Assembly: GCA_030432815.1 (NCBI GenBank)
Contig: JAUILB010000197.1
Coordinates: 1 to 5,724, forward strand
Length of the DNA stretch: 5,724 nt
Source of the DNA: Alphaproteobacteria bacterium
Lineage (GTDB): Bacteria; Pseudomonadota; Alphaproteobacteria; Sphingomonadales; Emcibacteraceae
Direction of reading: 5' to 3'
Below are positions 1 to 5,724 of the stretch, one piece after another. Both the position numbers and the translations under genes were made by a program. Position 1 is the stretch's first letter. The number at the start of each line of letters is the position of its first letter. The notes beneath the pieces are model-generated. The model was given only the letters and a program-made list of their open reading frames with translations, searched no databases and had not been told where the DNA came from.

Positions 1-1
1 T

Positions 2-3000
2 GCCATCATTTGTTTTGTATTTTCTCAAGTGGTAATGGTAACAAACAGCCTTGCAACAGATACTGTTAATCCCTCCCTTTATGCAGGGAAGGAATATAGA
101 CTTATCGGCCCTTGGCGTGGTGGGCGGGCAGTCGCCGTATCCGGTGTGATTGGAGATCCGTTAACATATTATATGGGCGCAACGGGTGGTGGTGTCTGGA
201 AAACGACGAATGCAGGCGTTAGCTGGTTTAATGTATCTGATGGTTTTTTCGGCGTCGGCACCATAGGTTCAATAGCTGTATCCCAATCCGACCCGAACAT
301 TGTATATGTAGGCACCGGTGAAGGGCCAATTCGCGGCGTTACGACAGCAAGCGGCGATGGCATTTATAAATCCACAGACGCTGGTAAAACATGGACCCAT
401 ATCGGACTTCCTAAAGCAGGACAAATTCCAAAAATCCGCATTCATCCAACTAATCCTGATGTTGCCTATGTTGCGGCTCAGGGAAATATATGGGGCCCTA
501 ATGAAGAACGCGGTATTTACCGCACTACAGATGGCGGCGATACCTGGGAACATGTTCTAAAAATTGACCCGCAGGTAGGCGGCGGTGATCTTGCAATGGA
601 TCCTACAAATCCGCGTATCCTCTATGCCGCCATGTGGGAAAATGGACGTAAGCCTTGGTATATCCTTTCTGGCGGTGAAAAAGGTGGTATCTGGAAAACA
701 ACCGATGGCGGGGATAACTGGGAAAAACTTGAAGGCGGACTTCCGACTAAAATCGGTAAAGTAGGCATTGATGTTGCAGCCTCCAATCCGGATCGCGTTT
801 ACGCTGTCGTTGAAGGTGATATGTACACTGATGACGGTGGTGTGTACCGTAGTGAGGATGGCGGTAAATCATGGCGTAATATAAATCCAAATCGCCTAAC
901 CACAACGCGGGCATGGTATTATACCCATCTTAAGGCCGATCCTAATGATCACAACACGATCTATGTCATGAATGTGCCTTTCCTTAAATCCATTGACGCG
1001 GGTGAGACATATGAAATTAATAATAATATCGGCCACGGGGACACCCATGATCTTTGGATCAATCCGGACAATAGTCTGAATATGGCTCTTGCGGATGATG
1101 GAGGTGCAGAAATAACCTTTGATGGTGGCAAGTCATGGTCAAGCCTAATGAACCAGCCTACGGCGCAGTTTTATCGTGTAATCACAGACAATATGTCACC
1201 ATACCGGATTTATGGCGGGCAGCAGGATAATTCAACTGTAGCTATCAGGTCAGAATCCTTTACCGGAGGGATCGGCGTTGATGATTATTATGCCGTTGGT
1301 GGTGGCGAAAGCGCACATATCGCATTTGACGAAAATAACCCCAAATATGTGTATGCATCAACTATCAATGGTACTCTTACTGAAATTGATACGGAAAACA
1401 GGCGGACACGCCCGATCAAGCCATATCCACAATATGTATATGGGATGAACGCGGAAGACCTTAAATACCGTACCAATTGGAATGCACCTGTTGCTTCCTC
1501 TCCACATGATCCAAGCATAATTTATTATGGCGCACAGCTTATATTGCGCAGTAAGGACCGGGGTGTTACTTGGGAAGAAATGAGCCCGGATCTTACCCGC
1601 AATGACAAAGAAAAACAGCGCTTAAACGGTGGCCCTTTAACAGTGGAAAATGTCGGGGCCGAATTTTATGGTACCGTCTATTATATTGTTGAAAGCCCTC
1701 ATGAACGTGGCGTTATCTGGTCGGGAAGCGATGATGGTCTTGTTTATGTCACACGCGATGATGGTGAAAGCTGGGAAAATGTTACCCCACGTGGGGCACC
1801 TGAAGGGATGATAAACGCAATTGAAGTAAGTCCCCATGATCCTGGAACCGTTTATGTCGCACTTGCCGCATATAAAATGAACGATCCGGATCCGTATATT
1901 TACAAAACAACAAATTATGGTGATAGTTGGACAAGACTGGATGGAGATCTTCCGGAAGGAAATTTTGTTCGTGTTGTTCGTGAAGATAAAAATAAACAAG
2001 GTGTTCTTTATGCCGGTACAGAGCTTGGCATGTATATCTCGTTTGATGATGGTAAACACTGGCAGTCGCTTGATTTAAACCTGCCACGTGTGCCAATTAC
2101 CGACCTTACTATTCGTCAGGGTGACCTCGTCGTAGCGACACAGGGACGCGGTTTTTATGTCATGGACGATATTGCAATCTTTAGCCAGATTTCAGATGAT
2201 CAGGCCGATAAAGCACTTCATGTGCTAACCCCTAGCCCAACAGAAATGATCACGGGTCGCAGAGGCGGTGGAAATAATGAAGGGAAAAATCCGCCCAATG
2301 GGGTTATTCTGAATTATCATATCAAGGAAGAACAGGAAGGCCCGCTTTCCATTGATATACTGGATAATTTTGGAAATCTTGTTCGCCATTATTCAAGTGA
2401 GGAAAGTGCGCGTGACCGATGTGTTCAGGGAAACCTCTCTCCACGTCAGGAAAGATCCTTTTCATATCCTTCCAAAAAACAGGGAATGAACCTCTGGACA
2501 TGGGATATGCGTCGGGATGGCTTTAACTGTATTGATGATGTATTTATGTTCTCTGGCTGGGATGGCGCCAAGGTTATGCCCGGATCTTATCAGGCTCGCA
2601 TTTCAATTGGCGATTATGAAGAAACAGTCGATATCGAGTTACTCCCTGACCCACGTAATAATGCAACAGAAGCAGAATATAATGTTCTGGAAGCCAGAAT
2701 TTTGGAAGGCACAAACCTGCTCAATGAAATCCTGATCACTTTGGATAATGCGCGTAAAGCCAGAAGCCAGATCAAAGGGCTCATAGCTGATTATTCCGGT
2801 GATAGTGATCTTGTTGCCCAAGGCACAATTGCCATTGACCAAATCAGCGAGTGGGAGAAAAAAATCGATCAGGTCTACTTCCAGGTTCTGGAAGACGAAG
2901 ATGCCTGGCCCAGCATGCTGAATGTGCAAGTAAAACATGTTGTAGATGTTATGGATGGTGCCGGTGCACCTGTCGCAAGAGGTGCGCTTGACCGCCTTGC

Positions 3001-3121
3001 TGATGTAATCTCAGAATGGCAACAACGTAAAGCTGAACTTGCATCAATAAACACACAGCATATTGACCCCATCAACAGCTGGGCGGAAGCAAATAATGTA
3101 AGGCATGTTATTTCGCCTTAA
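2..3121 (+). CDS. Secreted Asp-box (BNR/sortilin-like) beta-propeller protein, 5' end outside window
   Basis: Residues are numbered from the GTG at 29. Eleven Asp-box motifs (S/T-x-D/N-x-G-x-x-W/Y) are visible, starting near residues 59, 115, 166, 224, 275, 321, 363, 508, 575, 627 and 671, e.g. TTDGGDTW and SEDGGKSW. Between them lie the usual NPxxVY-type strands. This is the pattern of VPS10/sortilin-like or BNR-like propellers, probably two in tandem. The segment TQGRGFYVMDDI (704-715) closes the propeller part. A beta-sandwich-like region follows to about 875, with PGSYQARI at 851-858, then a helical tail to 1030. The frame is open to the left edge (codons from position 2) and encodes AIICFVFSQ before the GTG, like the end of a Sec signal peptide. 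No ribosome binding site precedes the GTG at 29 or the ATG at 35, so the real start is upstream. Often annotated as glycosyl hydrolase, but I see no catalytic residues that prove this. Its substrate or partner is unknown. Cys798 and Cys834 could form a disulfide after export. Confidence 0.9.
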   Translation, partial: AIICFVFSQVVMVTNSLATDTVNPSLYAGKEYRLIGPWRGGRAVAVSGVIGDPLTYYMGATGGGVWKTTNAGVSWFNVSDGFFGVGTIGSIAVSQSDPNIVYVGTGEGPIRGVTTASGDGIYKSTDAGKTWTHIGLPKAGQIPKIRIHPTNPDVAYVAAQGNIWGPNEERGIYRTTDGGDTWEHVLKIDPQVGGGDLAMDPTNPRILYAAMWENGRKPWYILSGGEKGGIWKTTDGGDNWEKLEGGLPTKIGKVGIDVAASNPDRVYAVVEGDMYTDDGGVYRSEDGGKSWRNINPNRLTTTRAWYYTHLKADPNDHNTIYVMNVPFLKSIDAGETYEINNNIGHGDTHDLWINPDNSLNMALADDGGAEITFDGGKSWSSLMNQPTAQFYRVITDNMSPYRIYGGQQDNSTVAIRSESFTGGIGVDDYYAVGGGESAHIAFDENNPKYVYASTINGTLTEIDTENRRTRPIKPYPQYVYGMNAEDLKYRTNWNAPVASSPHDPSIIYYGAQLILRSKDRGVTWEEMSPDLTRNDKEKQRLNGGPLTVENVGAEFYGTVYYIVESPHERGVIWSGSDDGLVYVTRDDGESWENVTPRGAPEGMINAIEVSPHDPGTVYVALAAYKMNDPDPYIYKTTNYGDSWTRLDGDLPEGNFVRVVREDKNKQGVLYAGTELGMYISFDDGKHWQSLDLNLPRVPITDLTIRQGDLVVATQGRGFYVMDDIAIFSQISDDQADKALHVLTPSPTEMITGRRGGGNNEGKNPPNGVILNYHIKEEQEGPLSIDILDNFGNLVRHYSSEESARDRCVQGNLSPRQERSFSYPSKKQGMNLWTWDMRRDGFNCIDDVFMFSGWDGAKVMPGSYQARISIGDYEETVDIELLPDPRNNATEAEYNVLEARILEGTNLLNEILITLDNARKARSQIKGLIADYSGDSDLVAQGTIAIDQISEWEKKIDQVYFQVLEDEDAWPSMLNVQVKHVVDVMDGAGAPVARGALDRLADVISEWQQRKAELASINTQHIDPINSWAEANNVRHVISP

Positions 3122-3156
3122 CTGTTTTAAATCAAAACTTTATAAATAATAAATAT

Positions 3157-3195
3157 ACAAGCGGCCGACATAAATGTTGGTCGCTTGTTGCTTTT
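3157..3195 (+). terminator. Intrinsic terminator of the propeller gene, in the convergent spacer
   Basis: Arms at 3157-3170 (ACAAGCGGCCGACA) and 3175-3188 (TGTTGGTCGCTTGT) form a 14-bp stem with a TAAA loop, followed by TGCTTTT. As plus-strand RNA all 14 positions pair, two of them as G-U. As minus-strand RNA those two positions become A-C mismatches. The pairing and the short T run therefore favour termination of the plus-strand gene ending at 3121. On the minus strand the stem would be followed by an A/T-rich stretch with only short T runs, so weaker termination of mnmD from the other side is possible. Confidence 0.75.
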
Positions 3196-3197
3196 AA

Positions 3198-3872
3198 TCA
3201 GCCTATAAATTGACCATTCAACATTTCACGCTTCTTACCGAAACCCGGCCGTTTAGTCATTTGAAACCCTGCTTCCGTTAATCCCCGTCTTACCGCACCA
3301 GCAGATGTAAATGTGGCAAGTTTGGTTTCTTTAAATGATAACCGTGCGATTTCGTGAAAAATAGGACTGCTCCACATATCCGGATTTTTGCTTGGCGCAA
3401 AGCCATCCAGAAACCACGCATCCGCCTTAAAATCAGCCTCAGCTAGCATGCTAAGGCTATCCCCGATAAGCAGGTTTAACGAAACCCGGTCATCAAAATA
3501 CTGAGCGGACGGCTCGGGATAATGTTCAATCATATAATCACGATAGCTGAATAGCTCCGGATAACGGATAGCCCTTTGAATCTCTACCCTCAAAAGCGGG
3601 TGTTTTTCTGTTGCATAATAATGGAGTTTTTGATTTTTGTCTGTGGTTTCAAGCCAAAGTTTTACTGTGTTCAGAAAATTAAGTCCGGTTCCAAAACCCA
3701 GTTCACATATGGTAAACCCTGGACTCCCTTGCCAGACATCCGGCGCGTTAATACCATCCAGAAAAACAGCAGTACTTTCTGCCAAACCATCCTCTGCAGA
3801 ATAGTAAATATCGCCATACAATAGCGATTTTGGGGTGTTATTTTTTTGCCATTCTATTATTTTTTCTGTCAT
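3198..3872 (-). CDS. mnmD: tRNA 5-methylaminomethyl-2-thiouridine(34) methyltransferase, stand-alone MnmD
   Basis: This is the 224-residue class I SAM-dependent methyltransferase that corresponds to the N-terminal domain of E. coli MnmC. It performs the last step of mnm5s2U34 synthesis at the tRNA wobble position, methylating the nm5 intermediate in the cytoplasm. Visible signatures are the SAM loop ELGFGTGLNF (57-66), the acidic residue Glu89 in YATEKHP, GDSL (137-140), the active-site segment WFLDGFAPSKNPDMW (153-167, with Asp156) and TFTSAGAVRRGL (187-198). The terminal KRPGFGKKREM is where bifunctional MnmC continues into its FAD oxidase domain. Here a stop follows ten residues later, and no oxidase sequence lies in the 76-base spacer, so this is the stand-alone form rather than a broken MnmC. 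The ATG at 3872 gives the expected N-terminus and is preceded by a weak GAGA (3878-3881) five bases upstream. It converges with the propeller gene and diverges from the hydrolase gene. Confidence 0.93.
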   Translation of the reverse strand: MTEKIIEWQKNNTPKSLLYGDIYYSAEDGLAESTAVFLDGINAPDVWQGSPGFTICELGFGTGLNFLNTVKLWLETTDKNQKLHYYATEKHPLLRVEIQRAIRYPELFSYRDYMIEHYPEPSAQYFDDRVSLNLLIGDSLSMLAEADFKADAWFLDGFAPSKNPDMWSSPIFHEIARLSFKETKLATFTSAGAVRRGLTEAGFQMTKRPGFGKKREMLNGQFIG

Positions 3873-4018
3873 TACATTCTCACAAATATCCGAAAATATT
3901 TAAATTCATACAATAATATATCTCATAACGCTGTGTATTATCTATCATATGATTAACGCGTTGGATTTTTCATTTTTAATGGTTATTATGTTGTCAAAAC
4001 AATCGAGGGTTTAAAAAC
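3873..4018. promoter_or_regulatory. AT-rich divergent intergenic region between mnmD and the hydrolase gene
   Basis: These 146 bases must carry the promoters of both flanking genes, because neither has a co-directional neighbour in the window. For the plus strand, a candidate is TTGGAT (3961-3966) and TATTAT (3984-3989) with a 17-base spacer, which would start transcription about 20 bases before the ATG. The -10 matches the sigma-70 consensus at five of six positions, the -35 at three. On the minus strand an exact TTGACA lies at 3997-3992, but no good -10 sits at the right distance. A 10-bp palindrome ATCATATGAT (3944-3953) could be an operator, though such short ones are common in AT-rich DNA. 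The region is well supported as regulatory; the individual boxes are weak. Confidence 0.5.
4005..4009 (+). promoter_or_regulatory. Ribosome binding site of the alpha/beta hydrolase gene
   Basis: GAGGG lies nine bases before the ATG at 4019. It fixes that ATG as the start, which also gives an N-terminus with a complete signal peptide. Confidence 0.7.
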
Positions 4019-4933
4019 ATGTCACTCAAAAAGATTTATTTAACACTGACTTTTTGCCTGTTATCCATAAGTATCGCCTACAGCAAAACATACGAAACTA
4101 CGTTGGAACCTGGCCATGTTTATAACATGGCGGCATTTAAAATTTGGATGAACCCGGAACATGAAAAAATTCGTGGTATTTTAATGCTTAACCCCGGATC
4201 AAACGGAGATGGTCGCGGACAGGTCGATGATCCCTATTGGCAGGAATTTGCCAACAAGCACCATTTTGCCCTTATGGGGACCTACTTTACCGACCACATG
4301 CATCCAAACATGATGATCGAAGATTATATTCAGGTAAGCAAAGGAAGCGGCAAAGCCTTTATCAGTGCTATTGATACAATCGCCAAGGAAAGCGGCCATG
4401 AGGAACTTTCCTATGCACCCTTCCTGCTATGGGGAATGTCTGCGGGTGGCGAAATAAACCATGAAATCGCGGCCTGGATACCGGAACGGGTAATTGCCTA
4501 TGTGGTAAACAAGGGCGGGTATTATTATTCCGCTGTCCCGCCGGAAGCCACACGGCAAACACCAGGGCTTTATGTGATCGGGCTTGAAGATCTGCCAAGC
4601 CGTAACAATATGATTAAAGGCATGTATCTGACTAACCGCCGTGCTGGTGCACTTTGGACACTTGTCGAAGAAAAAGGTGTCGCCCACGCCGTTGCCGGTA
4701 GCCGCGACCTTGCTGTTTCCTACTATGAAGCCGTGATGAAGCTTCGCATGACTGATGGTGCGATGGGTTACAAGGCTTTAAAGCCGGTTAATGAGGAAAT
4801 GGGAACCGTCGGTAATATTTATAAACATACCCTTGGCCGTGAAGAAGATGTGCGCAAGGAAGATACAACCTGGCTACCCTCAGAAAATTTCGCAAATGAC
4901 TGGTTGGCACTCGTCACCAAAGAGCCGGAATAA
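4019..4933 (+). CDS. Secreted alpha/beta hydrolase-fold protein (esterase/depolymerase-like)
   Basis: The protein has 304 residues. Residues 1-22 form a Sec signal peptide: Lys4-Lys5, a hydrophobic core, then AYS before Lys23 as a likely cleavage site. Cys13 is not in a proper lipobox (Phe precedes it), so a lipoprotein is unlikely. The mature part looks like an alpha/beta hydrolase. LNPGSNGDGR (57-66) sits where the oxyanion-hole loop is expected, and GMSAGG (139-144) is the nucleophile elbow with Ser141. His223 in VAHAV is the likely catalytic histidine. Glu190 or Asp191 in GLEDLP is a plausible acid, by position only. It resembles secreted esterases and the PHB-depolymerase/feruloyl-esterase-like group, but the substrate cannot be named from sequence. 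It should act in the periplasm or outside the cell. It has its own ribosome binding site and promoter region, and ends 3 bases from the stop of the convergent amidohydrolase gene. Confidence 0.85.
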   Translation: MSLKKIYLTLTFCLLSISIAYSKTYETTLEPGHVYNMAAFKIWMNPEHEKIRGILMLNPGSNGDGRGQVDDPYWQEFANKHHFALMGTYFTDHMHPNMMIEDYIQVSKGSGKAFISAIDTIAKESGHEELSYAPFLLWGMSAGGEINHEIAAWIPERVIAYVVNKGGYYYSAVPPEATRQTPGLYVIGLEDLPSRNNMIKGMYLTNRRAGALWTLVEEKGVAHAVAGSRDLAVSYYEAVMKLRMTDGAMGYKALKPVNEEMGTVGNIYKHTLGREEDVRKEDTTWLPSENFANDWLALVTKEPE

Positions 4934-4936
4934 AAT

Positions 4937-5724
4937 TTACTGTAGCTGTGACCTGACCAGATTAACCCAGTAATCTGAACCGATTTCAAGCAGCTCCTCA
5001 TTATAATCATAATAAGGGTTATGAAGGGGCGGACTATTATCACCGTCCCCTGCCCCAAGTAATATGAAGCATCCGGGGACATGGGTTAAAAACCGTGCGA
5101 AATCTTCAGAACAGGTGCAGGTGGCACACGATCCATCGACCATACCTTCACCAACTGTCATTTTTGCAGCTTCAATTGATGCTCTGGTTTCGGCTTCGCT
5201 GTTATCAAGCACAATGAATTCATTGTGATAATCCACGCTACCCGAAACAGTGTAACTTTTGCATACGCCATCAACAATTTCACGCATGCGCTGCTCGATT
5301 TTATTCTGCACAGCAGGATCAAGCGCACGGGCATCACCCTTAATCGTCACATTTGATGGAATAATATTGCGTGCCCCATCCGTTATAAATTCAGTGACGG
5401 ACACAACACCCCATTCATCAGGACCAAGTGAACGCGCTACAATCGATTGTAGCGCAGTAACAATCTCTGCCCCTGCAATCATCGGATCCCTTGTCATATG
5501 TGGCATGGATGCATGACCACCCTTGCCGGCAATCTCAATTTCAAAAATATCTTCCGATGTCATCATCTGCCCGGACTTGATCGCGAATTTTCCCTGTTTT
5601 ATTCCGGGCATATTATGAAGGCCGTATATAGCATTCATTGGAAACCTGTCTAAAAGCCCGTCTTCAATCATCGCAAGGGCGCCTCTGCCATTTTCCTCAC
5701 TTGGCTGAAAAATAAGATAAACGG
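4937..5724 (-). CDS. M20D-family metallo-amidohydrolase (hippurate/N-acyl-amino-acid hydrolase-like), 5' end outside window
   Basis: Residues are numbered from the internal ATG at 5671. The frame stays open upstream to the right edge (first full codon 5722-5720) and encodes VYLIFQPSEENGRGALA, the conserved M20 motif with the Glu-Glu pair (codons 5698-5693: general base and metal ligand). That ATG is therefore internal and roughly the first third of the enzyme is missing, including the Cys/His metal-binding part. Other family marks are GLHN (17-20, metal-site His19), GKGGHAS (49-55, His53, start of the lid/dimerisation domain), NIIPSNVTIKGDARALD (102-118), SEDF (188-191) and PLHNPYYDYNEELL (215-228, metal ligand His217). 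M20D enzymes use two metal ions to cleave amide bonds of N-acylated amino acids or related conjugates. The exact substrate is not readable here. CATCTC (182-187) just before SEDF is unusual. Two long perfect palindromes lie in the coding DNA. Confidence 0.93.
   Translation of the reverse strand, partial: VYLIFQPSEENGRGALAMIEDGLLDRFPMNAIYGLHNMPGIKQGKFAIKSGQMMTSEDIFEIEIAGKGGHASMPHMTRDPMIAGAEIVTALQSIVARSLGPDEWGVVSVTEFITDGARNIIPSNVTIKGDARALDPAVQNKIEQRMREIVDGVCKSYTVSGSVDYHNEFIVLDNSEAETRASIEAAKMTVGEGMVDGSCATCTCSEDFARFLTHVPGCFILLGAGDGDNSPPLHNPYYDYNEELLEIGSDYWVNLVRSQLQ
5210..5227. repeat. Perfect 18-bp palindrome inside the amidohydrolase gene
   Basis: CACAATGAATTCATTGTG equals its own reverse complement. 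It covers exactly six codons (HNEFIV, residues 149-154 from the ATG at 5671). It may be a protein-binding site, an RNA hairpin or chance; nothing in the sequence decides. Confidence 0.9.
5434..5455. repeat. Perfect 22-bp palindrome inside the amidohydrolase gene
   Basis: The left half GCGCTACAATC (5434-5444) is followed directly by its exact reverse complement (5445-5455). It covers the codons for ALQSIVA plus one base of the next Arg codon (residues 73-80 from the ATG at 5671). The core ACAAT-CG-ATTGT shares half-sites with the 18-bp palindrome at 5210-5227. The perfect symmetry is directly visible; a function is not. Confidence 0.92.

Noticed and set aside
29..31. GTG as the true start codon of the propeller gene
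   Set aside because: No ribosome binding site precedes it and the open frame upstream encodes signal-peptide-like residues to the window edge.
1785..1796. 12-bp palindrome CCCCACGTGGGG in the propeller gene
   Set aside because: About one 12-bp palindrome is expected by chance in 5.7 kb.
1637..2059. 140-codon minus-strand open frame
   Set aside because: It lies wholly inside the propeller gene, gives a low-complexity Ile/Cys-rich product with no family signature, and has no visible start signals.
29..2100. Sialidase or other named glycosidase
   Set aside because: Asp boxes are structural and occur in many non-enzymatic propellers; I saw no sialidase FRIP motif or catalytic arginine pattern.
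3576..3824. 82-codon plus-strand open frame antisense to mnmD
   Set aside because: It is a shadow of the clearly conserved mnmD frame, with no recognisable product.
4055..4057. Lipoprotein cysteine (Cys13) in the hydrolase signal peptide
   Set aside because: The preceding residues L-T-F do not fit a lipobox, and the hydrophobic core continues past the cysteine.
4113..4131. Inverted repeat with 8-bp arms and a 3-base loop early in the hydrolase gene
   Set aside because: Arms this short with a small loop are expected about once in a window this size.
4958..4977. 7-bp stem with 6-base loop as a terminator at the convergent junction
   Set aside because: No T run follows it directly on either strand and it lies within amidohydrolase codons.
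5669..5671. ATG as the start of the M20D gene
   Set aside because: Codons upstream in the same frame encode the conserved QPSEE motif, so this Met is internal.

Overview
The window holds four protein-coding genes, two of them cut by the window edges. There are no RNA genes, mobile elements, CRISPR arrays or origins that I can support. Gene content (secreted Asp-box propeller protein, stand-alone MnmD, secreted alpha/beta hydrolase, M20D amidohydrolase) and moderately AT-leaning DNA with very AT-rich spacers suggest a Gram-negative bacterium, most likely a proteobacterium and perhaps a marine alphaproteobacterium. That placement is an inference from general family distribution, not from a marker gene.

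Layout, left to right. (1) Positions 2-3121, plus strand: a very large Asp-box (BNR-like/sortilin-like) beta-propeller protein whose N-terminal signal peptide begins left of the window. (2) 3122-3197: a short convergent spacer with a strong hairpin that reads best as the terminator of the plus-strand gene. (3) 3198-3872, minus strand: mnmD, a stand-alone tRNA wobble-uridine methyltransferase without the fused FAD oxidase domain. (4) 3873-4018: an AT-rich divergent promoter region. (5) 4019-4933, plus strand: a secreted alpha/beta hydrolase with its own ribosome binding site. (6) 4937-5724, minus strand: an M20D metallo-amidohydrolase running off the right edge. Its stop codon is only 3 bases from that of the hydrolase.

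The orientation is + - + -, so the genes do not form an operon and each must have its own promoter. The propeller protein and the alpha/beta hydrolase probably act outside the cytoplasm; MnmD acts on tRNA in the cytoplasm. For the M20D enzyme, the missing N-terminus prevents a localisation call. I see no evidence that the four work in one pathway.

No new multi-gene system is visible. The least expected signal is a pair of perfect DNA palindromes (22 bp and 18 bp) inside the M20D coding sequence, both built on ACAAT/ATTGT half-sites. Lesser points are the 3-base convergent junction, a Cys-x-x-Cys-x-Cys cluster beside the conserved SEDF motif of the M20D protein, and the stand-alone form of MnmD.
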